64,000 nucleotides of DNA. Origin: Plantactinospora sp. KBS50. GTDB taxonomy: Bacteria > Actinomycetota > Actinomycetes > Mycobacteriales > Micromonosporaceae. The notes beneath the pieces were generated by a model. The model was not told the origin of the DNA. It saw only the letters and a list, made by a program, of their open reading frames with translations, and made no database searches. Of this stretch, positions 33,624 through 42,192 are shown one piece after another. A program made the translations under genes and the position numbers. The DNA is taken from the NCBI RefSeq assembly GCF_002285795.1, contig NZ_CP022961.1, positions 2,794,001 to 2,858,000 on the forward strand, given 5' to 3'. How positions within the stretch are numbered: the stretch's first letter is position 1; the number at the start of each line of letters is the position of its first letter.

Positions 33624-33946
33624 TTCGATCTTTTGGTCGGCGAATCGGCCGATCGGTCGGTACACTCGTGAGCAGATTCACTCCGGGGAATGTGCTGGCA
33701 CCGCGGAGAACACGGGGGATGGTTATGGGGCTGCGCGTCAACCTTTCCAGGTTCGCCGGCGCACGCTCAGGGATTGTGCCTGACCCGCGGGAATGCGGAA
33801 CACCGCGCCCCGGGTCGCCGCCGCGTACACGCGCCGGCCCGGGGATCCGCCCGGCCGGTCCGCGTGCCCCCGCCCGGGTGGCCACGCGCCGCGGCCAGGC
33901 GGCAGCCGCCACATGTCCCTGATCCTGGCGTCGGAAGAGCCGATAC

Positions 33947-36900
33947 ATGACTAACGCAGTAGTCGTTGGGGCCCCGAATCGCACGCTTCCGGGGCCGACC
34001 CGATGGACCGGGGAACAGCCGCTGGAGTCGCAGGCCGGTTCCCCGGCGATGGTGGAACTCCGCGCGTTGGGTCCGGTGGAGGCGACGGTCGGCGGCCAGT
34101 TGGTGGACCTGGGCGCGCCCAAGCAGCGGGCCCTGCTCGCACTGCTGGTCAGCCGGGTGGGTCAACCGGTGGCCGTGGACGTGATGCTGGAGGCGCTGTG
34201 GGCCGGTCACCCGCCGCCCTCGGCGATGACCTCGTTGCAGGCGTACGTGGCGAACCTGCGCAGGGCGCTGGAGCCGGATCGCGCCCCGCGCACCCCGGCC
34301 ACGGTGCTGCGCACCCGGCCGCGCGGCTACCTGCTGGACGACCGGGTGGTCGACATCGACGTGCACCGGTTCGGCGAGCGCGCCACCGCGGGCTGGCAGG
34401 CTTGGGACCGGGGCGACCCGCAGCAGGCGTTGAGCCAGTTCGAGGCGGGGCTGGCGCTGTGGCGGGGACAGGCGTACGCCGAGGTGGCCGGCGTCACCTG
34501 TGCGGCGCCGGAGGTGGCCCGGCTGGAGGAACTGCGGCTGTCCATCGTCGAGGCGCGCTGCGCGGCGCTGCTGGCGGTGGGCGCGCACGAGGTGGCGGTG
34601 GCCGAGCTGGAGGCGTTCATCCAGGCCCACCCGCTGCGCGAGTACGGCTGTGAGCTGTTGAGCCTGGCCCTCTACCGGGCCGGGCGGCAGGCCGACGCGC
34701 TGGGCGTGCTGCGCACCATCCAGAAGCGGCTCGCGGAGGAACTCGGCATCGATCCGCGCCCGGCGCTGCGGCACCTGGAACGCGAGATCCTCAACCAGGC
34801 GCCGGCCCTGGACTGGCACCCGACCCCGGCCGTGCCCACCCTGACCCTGCCGGGCCGGCCGAGCGCCGCACCACAGACCGGCGCCACCGGCCCGCCGCCG
34901 GTGCCGGTGCCGGACGGTGAGGTCCTGGTCGGCCGCGAGGTGGCGCTGCGGCAACTGCTCGAAGCGTTGGCCGCGGCGGCGTCCGGCCGGGGCCGGGTGG
35001 TGACCGTCTCCGGCGAGCCGGGCATCGGGAAGACCAGCCTGCTGCGCCGGTTCGCGAAGCTGGCCGGCGTGCCGGTGCTCTGGGGCACCTGCCCCGAGCA
35101 CGTCGCGGCACCCCCGCTGTGGCTGTGGGAGCAGGTGCTGCGCGCGGTGGGGACCTGCTTCCCGCAGCGGCCGATACCGGGACCGGTGGCCGAACTGCTG
35201 GACGGGGACCCGCAACACCTGGTGGACGGCCCGGACGGGGCCGGGGCCACCCTGCGGCGGTTCGAGGCGGTCGTGCACTACCTCACCGACGCCGCGCACG
35301 GCGCGCCGCTGGTGCTGCTGCTGGACCACCTGCACCGCGCGGACCCGAGTTCGCTGCGGCTGCTGGCCCACCTGGCCGAGTCGGTGCCGGCGAGCCGGCT
35401 GCTGCTGGTCGTCTCCTACCGGTCGGGCGAGGCGGGTTCGCTGGCCGAGACGCTTGCCGCGTTCGCCCGGTCGGGAATGACCCGCATCGACCTGTCCGGG
35501 CTGGACACCGGCGACACGCAGACCCTGGCCGGCGCGATCCTGCACCGGGAGATCAGCGCGCGGACCGCCGAGGGGCTGTGGGCGCGCACCGAGGGCAACC
35601 CGTTCTTCCTGCGGGAACTGATCAAGCTGCTGACCAGCGAGCAGCGTCTGGACCAACCGCACACGGCGCCGGTCCCGGTCCCGGTCCGCGAGGTGGTGCT
35701 GCGGCGGGTGGCCCGGCTGCCGCAGACCGCGGCCGAGGTGCTGTCGGTGGCCGCCGTGGCCGGCCGGCACTTCGACATCGAGGTGGTGGCCGAGGCCGCG
35801 TCGGTGGAGATCGAGCCGGCGCTCGAAGGGCTCGACACGGCGGTCACGGCCGGTTTGATCGTGGAGGACCAGCAGCGGCTGGGCTGGTTTCGCTTCACCC
35901 ACGCCCTGACCGCCGAGGCGCTGTACGAGGCCACCGGCCGGCTGCGCCGGGCGCGGCTGCACCGCCGGATCGGTGCCGCGGCGGCCCGGGCCTGGGCCGG
36001 CAACGCCGACCGGGCGGCCGAGATCGCCCGGCACTGGCTGCTGGCCGCGGAACTCGACCCGACCGCGGCGGCCCGCGCCTCGGCGTACGCCGCCACCGCG
36101 GCGCGGATCGCGGACGCCCGGCTGGACCTCGACGACGCCGCGACGCTCTGGCGGCAGGCGCTGGCCGCCGCCGAGCTGGCCGAGACGGAGGACCTGGACC
36201 GGCATCCGCTGCTGACCGGCCTCGGCGGCTGCCTGTACCGGGCCGGCAACACCCGTGACGGGCTGCCGGTCTTCGTGCAGGCCATGGCCGAGACCCTCGC
36301 GGCCGGCGAGGCCCGCGGCCACCTGGACACCGCCCGGCTGGTCGGGGCCGCGGTCGCGGCCGTCAGCGAAGCGAACGGCTACCCGGTGGACTACGGCCAG
36401 GTCGACGACCGGCTGGTCGACGTGCTGGAACGGGCACTGTCGCAGGTCACCGCGCCCGTGCAGCGGGCGCTCGTGCTGTCCTGCCTGGCCGTCGCCCGCT
36501 ACCACGACGACGATCCGGTACGCCGCGCCGCGCTGTCGGACGAGGCGCTCGCCCTGGTGCGCCGCAGCGCCGACACCGCGGCACTGGGGCACGTGCTGCA
36601 CCTGCGGGCCGCGGCGCTGAACGGTCCCGACTACCTCGACCAGCGGCTCCAGTCGGTCACCGAACTGCTGTCGCTGCCCGGGTTGTCGCCGTCGATGACG
36701 GTCCGCGCCCGCCAGTTGCGGGCGCAGGCGCTGGTCACGCTCGGCCGGGTCTCCGCGGCGGCCGCCGAGTTGGACCTGGCCGCGCAGTTGGTGGACGACC
36801 AGCGGTCGCCGCTGCGTACGCAGCTCGCCTGGTCCTGCGCCGGCCTGCTGCTGCTGGGCGGGCGCTGGGAGGAGGCCGACGAGCTGAGCCGGGCCACCTA

Positions 36901-37453
36901 CGACCGGCACGCCGGGATGACCTGGGGAGCCGCGCGGTTCAACCGGCTGGTCCAGCGCTGGGAGGCCGCGTACTCGATGGGCGCCGGTGCCGAACTGGTG
37001 GGCGAGTTGCGGGCGGTCGCCGAATCCCCCCGGCCGCCGGCGCTGCACAGCATCCTGGTGGTGGCGCTGATCGACGCCGGGCGGGTGCACGACGCCCGGG
37101 TCGCGCTGCGCCGGCTGTCCGGGCCGCCCAAGGACTACCTGTGGCTCTACACCCGTTGCTGGGCGCTGCTCGCCGCGGCCCGCCTCGGCGAGACCGAACT
37201 GGCGTCCAGGCTGCGGGACCAGTTGCTGCCCTACCGGCACCTGACCTGTGCCGTGCTGGACCTGGCGATCAGCGGGCCGGTGGCGTACTTCACCGCCGAG
37301 GCCGCGCTGGCGCTGCACGACCCGGGGGCGGCGCTGGCGGATCTGGCCGTCGCCGCCGAGACGGCGCAGCGGATGGGCGCCCAGCCGTGGCTGACCCAGG
37401 TCCGCGACGCCCTCGACCGGGCCCGCCGGCTACGGGCCCGGTCGTACCGCTGA
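33947..37453 (+). CDS. Large SARP-family transcriptional activator with AAA ATPase domain
   Basis: The 1168-residue protein has a winged-helix DNA-binding domain (residues about 36-130; VELRALGPVEATVGGQLVDL, then SLQAYVANLRRAL), a bacterial transcription activation domain (about 135-280; DVHRFGERATAG, LEELRLSIVEARCAALL) and an ATPase domain from about 325 with Walker A GEPGIGKTSLLRRF and Walker B-like PLVLLLDHLHRAD. The rest is helical and TPR-like. This is the AfsR-like large SARP plan. GGAAGAG precedes the ATG. It is the likely activator of the adjacent biosynthetic cluster through the heptamer arrays at 29179-29648 (inference). Confidence 0.93.
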   Translation: MTNAVVVGAPNRTLPGPTRWTGEQPLESQAGSPAMVELRALGPVEATVGGQLVDLGAPKQRALLALLVSRVGQPVAVDVMLEALWAGHPPPSAMTSLQAYVANLRRALEPDRAPRTPATVLRTRPRGYLLDDRVVDIDVHRFGERATAGWQAWDRGDPQQALSQFEAGLALWRGQAYAEVAGVTCAAPEVARLEELRLSIVEARCAALLAVGAHEVAVAELEAFIQAHPLREYGCELLSLALYRAGRQADALGVLRTIQKRLAEELGIDPRPALRHLEREILNQAPALDWHPTPAVPTLTLPGRPSAAPQTGATGPPPVPVPDGEVLVGREVALRQLLEALAAAASGRGRVVTVSGEPGIGKTSLLRRFAKLAGVPVLWGTCPEHVAAPPLWLWEQVLRAVGTCFPQRPIPGPVAELLDGDPQHLVDGPDGAGATLRRFEAVVHYLTDAAHGAPLVLLLDHLHRADPSSLRLLAHLAESVPASRLLLVVSYRSGEAGSLAETLAAFARSGMTRIDLSGLDTGDTQTLAGAILHREISARTAEGLWARTEGNPFFLRELIKLLTSEQRLDQPHTAPVPVPVREVVLRRVARLPQTAAEVLSVAAVAGRHFDIEVVAEAASVEIEPALEGLDTAVTAGLIVEDQQRLGWFRFTHALTAEALYEATGRLRRARLHRRIGAAAARAWAGNADRAAEIARHWLLAAELDPTAAARASAYAATAARIADARLDLDDAATLWRQALAAAELAETEDLDRHPLLTGLGGCLYRAGNTRDGLPVFVQAMAETLAAGEARGHLDTARLVGAAVAAVSEANGYPVDYGQVDDRLVDVLERALSQVTAPVQRALVLSCLAVARYHDDDPVRRAALSDEALALVRRSADTAALGHVLHLRAAALNGPDYLDQRLQSVTELLSLPGLSPSMTVRARQLRAQALVTLGRVSAAAAELDLAAQLVDDQRSPLRTQLAWSCAGLLLLGGRWEEADELSRATYDRHAGMTWGAARFNRLVQRWEAAYSMGAGAELVGELRAVAESPRPPALHSILVVALIDAGRVHDARVALRRLSGPPKDYLWLYTRCWALLAAARLGETELASRLRDQLLPYRHLTCAVLDLAISGPVAYFTAEAALALHDPGAALADLAVAAETAQRMGAQPWLTQVRDALDRARRLRARSYR

Positions 37454-37456
37454 GCG

Positions 37457-38065
37457 TCAGGCCGCGCGGCCGGCCCTGAGTGCGGTCGCGACGTCGACGA
37501 CCCGCCGCGCCTGGAACCGGGCCGCCTCCAGGGGCACGTCGCCGGGCTGGCCCTCACCGGCCACGTGCGAGGTGCCGTACGGGTTTCCCGTCTTGAACTG
37601 CACCGGGTCGGTGTAGCCGGGCGGCACGATGATGCCGCCCCAGTGGTAGAACACGTTGCTCAGGGCCAGGATGGTCGACTCCTGCCCGCCGTGCGCGGTG
37701 CCGGAGGCGGTGAACGCCGAATACACCTTGTTGGCCAGGCTGCCCTGGCGCCACAGGCCGCCCGTGGTGTCGATGAACGACTTGAGCTGGCCGGACGGGG
37801 TGCCGAACCGGGTGGGGGTGCCGAACAGCACCGCGTCGGCCCAGTCGATGTCGTCGAGGGTGGCCTCGACGACATCGGCGGTGTCCTGGCGGTGCTGGCT
37901 CCACGCCGGGTTGGCGTTGATCGCCTCCGGCGGGGCAAGCTCGGGGACCTTGCGCAGGCGTACCTGCGCGCCGGCCTTCTCCGCGCCGTCGGCGGCGGCC
38001 TGCGCGAGCGCGTGCACGTTGCCGGTGGCGCTGTAGTAGATGACGGCGACCTTCACGGGGTCCAC
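37457..38065 (-). CDS. WrbA-type NAD(P)H:quinone oxidoreductase (flavodoxin fold)
   Basis: The 202-residue protein opens with VKVAVIYYSATGNVHALAQA (FMN phosphate loop), then FGTPTRFGTPSGQLKSFIDT and SAFTASGTAHGGQESTILAL, the WrbA signature. It reduces quinones by two electrons using FMN. It ends three bases from the SARP stop in convergent orientation and could act in quinone detoxification or in the naphthoquinone pathway. GGAAGG precedes the GTG start at 38065. Just upstream in the same orientation is a DoxX gene. Confidence 0.92.
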   Translation of the reverse strand: MDPVKVAVIYYSATGNVHALAQAAADGAEKAGAQVRLRKVPELAPPEAINANPAWSQHRQDTADVVEATLDDIDWADAVLFGTPTRFGTPSGQLKSFIDTTGGLWRQGSLANKVYSAFTASGTAHGGQESTILALSNVFYHWGGIIVPPGYTDPVQFKTGNPYGTSHVAGEGQPGDVPLEAARFQARRVVDVATALRAGRAA

Positions 38066-38113
38066 GATCGGTTCCTTCCTTGGTGGATTGGTGCCCGGAC
38101 GGCGGGCGGCGGG

Positions 38114-38494
38114 TCAGCTGGAGAAGGACTCCGGGCCGAACCGACCCCAGGCCACGAACGCGGCGAGCAGCAGCAGGAGCGTGGTCACCACGATCGCCTG
38201 CGACTCGTGCCGGCGGACGTGCGTGATGATCGCGCCGACCATCAGCAGCGCCAGGCCGACGGCGGCCAGCGGCACCAGGATCGGTGCGATGTCGAGCAGG
38301 GCGGGCAGGATCAGGCCCACCGCGCCCAGCACCTCCAGCGCGCCGATGCCCTTGATGGCGTTCGGGCTGAAGCTCTCCAGCGAGCCCATGCCCGAGGCGA
38401 GCAGCTTCTCCTTGGGCTGCGCCAGTTTCATCACCCCGCTGAGCAGGAAGACCGCGGCCAGCAGTCCCGCAACGATCCACAGCGCGACGTTCAT
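38114..38494 (-). CDS. DoxX-family membrane protein
   Basis: The ATG at 38494 has AAGGAG 8 bases upstream. The 126-residue product has four hydrophobic helices and the DoxX pattern (LWIVAGLLAAVFLLSGVMKL, GIGALEVLGAVGLILP, VGLALLMVGAIITHVRR). DoxX proteins are often encoded with ECF41 sigma factors; here one lies divergently. They are linked to quinone and redox stress without a fixed reaction. It may form a unit with the WrbA-type gene 49 bases downstream. Confidence 0.85.
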   Translation of the reverse strand: MNVALWIVAGLLAAVFLLSGVMKLAQPKEKLLASGMGSLESFSPNAIKGIGALEVLGAVGLILPALLDIAPILVPLAAVGLALLMVGAIITHVRRHESQAIVVTTLLLLLAAFVAWGRFGPESFSS

Positions 38495-38574
38495 CAGGTT
38501 CTCCTTGCAGAGGTTGTCAGCGGCTTGATGCCGGTGGGCCGGGTCCGGCCCGGTGGTGATCGTCTCAGCAGTAC

Positions 38575-38601
38575 GACGACGCAACCCCGCGGAATGTGAG
38601 G
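38575..38601 (-). promoter_or_regulatory. Candidate ECF41-type promoter for doxX
   Basis: On the minus strand CCTCACA (38601-38595), 16 bases, then CGTC (38578-38575). The reported ECF41 consensus is TGTCACA with a 16-base spacer and CGTC; five of seven -35 bases agree. It lies about 80 bases before the doxX start, divergent to the ECF41 gene. Confidence 0.4.
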
Positions 38602-38683
38602 TGACGCGCCGGACGTACAGTTCGGAGCGAGGTACCGGCGTACCGGTGGGGGGCGGGATGCGACCAGGCGATCCGGCGGCATC

Positions 38684-39643
38684 ATGAACGGCGCCACGGG
38701 GCGCGCCATCGGCGGCGCGGCCGAGTCCGGACCGGACGGTTCCGACCCGGGCCTGCGCGCGATCATGCGCGAGCGGCGGCAACTGGTCAACCTCGCCTAC
38801 CGGCTGCTCGGCTCGCTGGCCGACGCCGAGGACGTCGTGCAGGAGACCTACGCCCGCTGGTACGCGATGTCCCGCGAACAGCAGGAGGCCATCGAGGCCC
38901 CCGGCGGCTGGCTCACCCGGGTCGCCAGCCGGATCTGCCTGGACCTGCTCGGCTCGGCCCGCGCCCGGCGGGAGCGCTACGTGGGGGAGTGGATCCCGGA
39001 GCCGCTGCCCGACCGTACGGAGTGGACCAGCGGGCGCTCCGCCGGCACCGCCGTCGACCCGGCGGACCGGGTCACCCTGGACGAGTCCATCAACATGGCG
39101 TTCCTGGTCGTGCTGGAGTCGATGACCCCGGCCGAGCGGGTCGCCTTCATCCTGCACGACGTGTTCCGCTACTCGTTCGCCGAGGTGGCCGAGATCGTGG
39201 GCCGGACGCCGGCGGCCTGCCGCCAGCTCGCCTCGTCGGCCCGGCGGCGCATCCGCGCCTCGCGGGTGCCGGTGACGCCGCCGCGCCGGCGGGCCGACCT
39301 CGTCCGGGACTTCAAGCAGGCGTGGGAGGCCAAGGACATCGACGCCCTGATCGGCCTGCTCGACCCGGAGGCCACCACCGTCGCCGACGGCGGCGGGCTG
39401 GTCAGCGCCGAACTGCGCCCGGTACGCGGGGCCGAGCCGATCGCCCGGTACCTGGCGCAGCTACGCGGCCGGGTGCCCGACCTGGCGATCCTGGTGCGGA
39501 CGGTGAACGGCCAGCCGGGTCTGGTGACCCAGCAGGGCGGCGTCACGGACACGGTGATGGCGTTCGACATCGCCGGCGACCGGATCGTCCGCATCTGGGC
39601 GGTGCGGAACCCGGAGAAGCTGCGGCCCTGGACGACCGGCTGA
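38684..39643 (+). CDS. sigJ: ECF41-type sigma factor (SigJ-like) with SnoaL-like C-terminal domain
   Basis: The 319-residue protein has sigma region 2 (RLLGSLADAEDVVQETYARW, GGWLTRVASRICLDLL), region 4 (ESMTPAERVAFILHDVFRYSFAEVAEIV) and a C-terminal SnoaL/NTF2-like domain. The ECF41 hallmarks are present: WIPEPL in the linker, DGGG near residue 235 and NPEKL near residue 308. In this class the fused C-terminal domain modulates sigma activity in place of an anti-sigma factor. Its usual target is an adjacent redox gene, here doxX (divergent) and perhaps the WrbA-type gene. Confidence 0.92.
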   Translation: MNGATGRAIGGAAESGPDGSDPGLRAIMRERRQLVNLAYRLLGSLADAEDVVQETYARWYAMSREQQEAIEAPGGWLTRVASRICLDLLGSARARRERYVGEWIPEPLPDRTEWTSGRSAGTAVDPADRVTLDESINMAFLVVLESMTPAERVAFILHDVFRYSFAEVAEIVGRTPAACRQLASSARRRIRASRVPVTPPRRRADLVRDFKQAWEAKDIDALIGLLDPEATTVADGGGLVSAELRPVRGAEPIARYLAQLRGRVPDLAILVRTVNGQPGLVTQQGGVTDTVMAFDIAGDRIVRIWAVRNPEKLRPWTTG

Positions 39644-39654
39644 GCGCGGCCCGC

Positions 39655-41340
39655 TCAGCGGACGTCGACGGTGGTCTTCACGGTCGCCTGGTCGATGTCG
39701 GAGGTCCGCAGCGTCAGGCTGAGTTCCCACCGCCCCGGCAGCGGGAAGGTGACGTTGCCCAGGCCCTGATTGCCCAGCAGGCTGGCCACCGGGTTGTCGA
39801 CCGGCTCGATGCCCCGCTCCGGCAGCGCGGCGGTCACCGTCCACTCCAGCACCGGCAGCGGCTTGCCCTCCGGGGTGTAGACGAACGCGTGCAGCGCGTT
39901 GTACTCGCCGACGGTCGCCGGGAACACCTCGAACTGGAGTGAGTACAGCGGGCTGGTCAGGGTCGTGGAGAAGCCCTCGGCCCGGGCCGCGGCGACGGCC
40001 TCCACGTCGATCGTGCGGCCCGGGTTGGTCTGCACCAGCACCGCGCTGACCGCGAGCACGACCGTGGTGATCCCGACCTCGGCGCGGACCAGCCGGGACA
40101 GCGCCCCGGGTCGGTCCGGCGCGGTGTGGCGCCGGACCAGCCGGCGGGACACCGCGGCGACCCCGAGGGTCGCGCCCAGCAGCGCCGTCTTGACCAGCAG
40201 CAGCCGCCCGTACCCGGATCCCACCAGCGCGCTCAGCGTCCCGACCTGCACCAGCGCCTGAAGCAGGCCGGCCATGACGAGCCAGTACACGGCGACGGCG
40301 GCCAGCCGCGACCACCGGGGCAGGACGAGCCGCAGTTCCCGGCGGTCGGCCCGGCGCAGCAGGAAGGCGCCGAGGAACACCAGCCCGCCCAGCCAGATCG
40401 CCATGGTCGCCAGGTGCGTCAGGTCGGCCGCGATGAGCAGCGCCGAGTGCGGTGAGGCCACCGGGTGACCGGTCAGCGGCCAGGTCAGCAGGCCGGCCAG
40501 CCCCAGCCCGACCAGCGCCGCCCCGCGCCACCGGCCGGTGCCGCCCCGGCGCACCCGCCCCACCAGGGCGGCCACGGCCGCGACGATCAGCAGCCGGATC
40601 AGCAGCAGCACGCCGAAGCCGCTGCGGGCGATCTGGGCCAGTTCCACGCCCGAGACGTCGAACAGGCCGGCGCCGGAACTCGACGGCGCCTGCACCCAGA
40701 AGCTGGCCAGCGCGCCGAGCGCCACCAGCCCGAGGCCGGCGCGGACCAGCCGCAGCGGGCCGCGCCGGGGCAGCCGCCGCGGATACCACCAGGCGAGCAT
40801 CAGCAGCGGGCCGACCGACAGCGTCAGGCCGAGGTAGCCGAGGTACTTCGCGGCGGGCACGGCCGCGCGTACCACGGGGTCGGTCCCGGTGTCGGCCGTC
40901 GGCGCGCTCGCCGACGGCGCGCCGACGGAGAAGGTGAACGCCCCGGAGACGGGGTGGCTGTCCGCCGAGATGACCCGGTAGCTCACCAGGTACGTCCCCA
41001 GCGGGCGGCTGGTGGCCCGCACCGTGATCTCCAGGCCGCGCGGGGTGCGCACCGGATCGCCCACGTTGAGCCGCTTGCCGTCCGGGCCGACCACCTGGGT
41101 ACGCCCCGGCACGACCGTCACCGGTTCGTTGAAGACCAGCAGCACGCGTTCGGGCGGTGCCGGGACGACGGAGCCCTGTTCCGGGGAAGCGGTGCTCAGT
41201 ACCGCGTGCGCGCTCGCCGGCCGGGCCGGGCCCGCCAGGCTCGCGAACAGGGCCGCCAGCGCCACGAGCAGCACGCGCACGGCGGCCCGGCCGGCGATCC
41301 GTACGGTGGCCGGCCCGGTGGCGTGCTCCCTCGGGCGCAT
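39655..41340 (-). CDS. CopC-CopD fusion copper resistance membrane protein
   Basis: The 561-residue protein has a signal peptide ending PASA, then a CopC domain starting at His45 (HAVLSTASPEQGSVVP) and closing with SYRVISADSHPVSGAFTFSV, the second copper-ligand His. About eight to nine membrane helices follow, with CopD features (HLATMAIWLGGLVFLGAFLL, VKTALLGATLGVAAVSRRL). The C-terminal 140 residues are a soluble YtkA-like beta domain. It likely moves copper across the membrane. It is the downstream gene of a copper island; the CopC gene lies upstream in the same orientation. Confidence 0.9.
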   Translation of the reverse strand: MRPREHATGPATVRIAGRAAVRVLLVALAALFASLAGPARPASAHAVLSTASPEQGSVVPAPPERVLLVFNEPVTVVPGRTQVVGPDGKRLNVGDPVRTPRGLEITVRATSRPLGTYLVSYRVISADSHPVSGAFTFSVGAPSASAPTADTGTDPVVRAAVPAAKYLGYLGLTLSVGPLLMLAWWYPRRLPRRGPLRLVRAGLGLVALGALASFWVQAPSSSGAGLFDVSGVELAQIARSGFGVLLLIRLLIVAAVAALVGRVRRGGTGRWRGAALVGLGLAGLLTWPLTGHPVASPHSALLIAADLTHLATMAIWLGGLVFLGAFLLRRADRRELRLVLPRWSRLAAVAVYWLVMAGLLQALVQVGTLSALVGSGYGRLLLVKTALLGATLGVAAVSRRLVRRHTAPDRPGALSRLVRAEVGITTVVLAVSAVLVQTNPGRTIDVEAVAAARAEGFSTTLTSPLYSLQFEVFPATVGEYNALHAFVYTPEGKPLPVLEWTVTAALPERGIEPVDNPVASLLGNQGLGNVTFPLPGRWELSLTLRTSDIDQATVKTTVDVR

Positions 41341-41508
41341 GGGCTCCTCGAACCCCGCCGGCGTGGCCCGTCGCCGTCCGGTCGCCGGACGGGTCGGGCC
41401 GACCGGGGCGGTCGGGTCACGGGGAGCCGGTGCGCGGCTCCGCGGCGCGGGACGCCATCGCGGCGCCCCCCGGTTGGTACGGCACCGACGCCGCCGCGGT
41501 TCACCCGA

Positions 41509-42147
41509 TCAGCGGCGCAGCGTACGGCGTCGCAGCAGGAAGCCGGCCGCCCCGGCGGCGACGGCCACGGCGATCCCCGCCGCCAGCATCGCCAGGGTGG
41601 TCCCGCCGGAGCCGCCCGATCCGGCCGCGGTGGCCTCGGCCGGTCCGGAGGCGGCCTCGGCCGGTCCCGACGCCGCGCCGTCCGCGACCGCGGCGCCGGT
41701 GGCGTCCGTGCCGGCCGGGGCGTCCGTGGCCGCCGCGCTGTCCGGCGTGGCGCTGGCGGCGGGGTCGGCGACGGCGAACGAGTACGAACCCTGCACCGGA
41801 TGCCCGTCGGAGGAGACGACCCGGTAGGCGACGGTGTAGCTGCCGTTGCCGAGCGGGCGGTCGATGGTGACCGTTCCCTTCGTGCCCTCGACCGCGGGTG
41901 CGCCGGTGGGCACCCGCTGCCGGTTGGCGTCGCTGAGCACGATGGTGGTGTAGGCCGGGTCCAGCGACTGGAGGAACTCCAGCGTGATCTGTTTCGGCGC
42001 CGTGGACAGCCGGGAGTCCGCCGCCGGGGTGGACCGCAGCAGCGCGGTGTGCGCGGCGGCGGGACCGGCCGGCGCCAGCAGCACCGTCAGGGCGGCGATC
42101 AGCAGGCAGCCGAGGCCGGCGAGCCCCCGGCGAATTCCAGTGGCCAT
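41509..42147 (-). CDS. copC: CopC-domain periplasmic-type copper-binding protein
   Basis: The ATG at 42147 follows GGAGGGTCG. The 212-residue protein has a signal peptide ending GPAAA, then His33 as mature N-terminus (HTALLRSTPAADSRL) and a second ligand His in SSDGHPVQGSYSFAV, the Cu(II) site of CopC proteins. An Ala/Gly/Pro-rich linker and a C-terminal membrane helix with RRRT anchor follow. It binds copper outside the membrane, probably handing it to the CopC-CopD fusion encoded next. Confidence 0.9.
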   Translation of the reverse strand: MATGIRRGLAGLGCLLIAALTVLLAPAGPAAAHTALLRSTPAADSRLSTAPKQITLEFLQSLDPAYTTIVLSDANRQRVPTGAPAVEGTKGTVTIDRPLGNGSYTVAYRVVSSDGHPVQGSYSFAVADPAASATPDSAAATDAPAGTDATGAAVADGAASGPAEAASGPAEATAAGSGGSGGTTLAMLAAGIAVAVAAGAAGFLLRRRTLRR

Positions 42148-42192
42148 GGTGCGACCCTCCGGTCGGGGTGGGGGTGTCCCGGGCGGACAGCC

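Larger units (their letters stand above)
33184..33946. other. Intergenic region upstream of the SARP gene
   Basis: 763 bases between idi and the SARP gene. It is notably less GC-rich than its surroundings around 33300-33430 and 33590-33680. It contains one possible short reading frame (33217-33432), a 15-bp palindrome at 33609 and a -10-like TACACT at 33661. Nothing resembles the CRCCAAG arrays. It probably carries the SARP promoter. Confidence 0.5.

Noticed and set aside
33553-33950. Short frames before the SARP gene as a real small gene
   Set aside because: They are Arg/Pro-rich, have no recognisable pattern and overlap the presumed promoter region.
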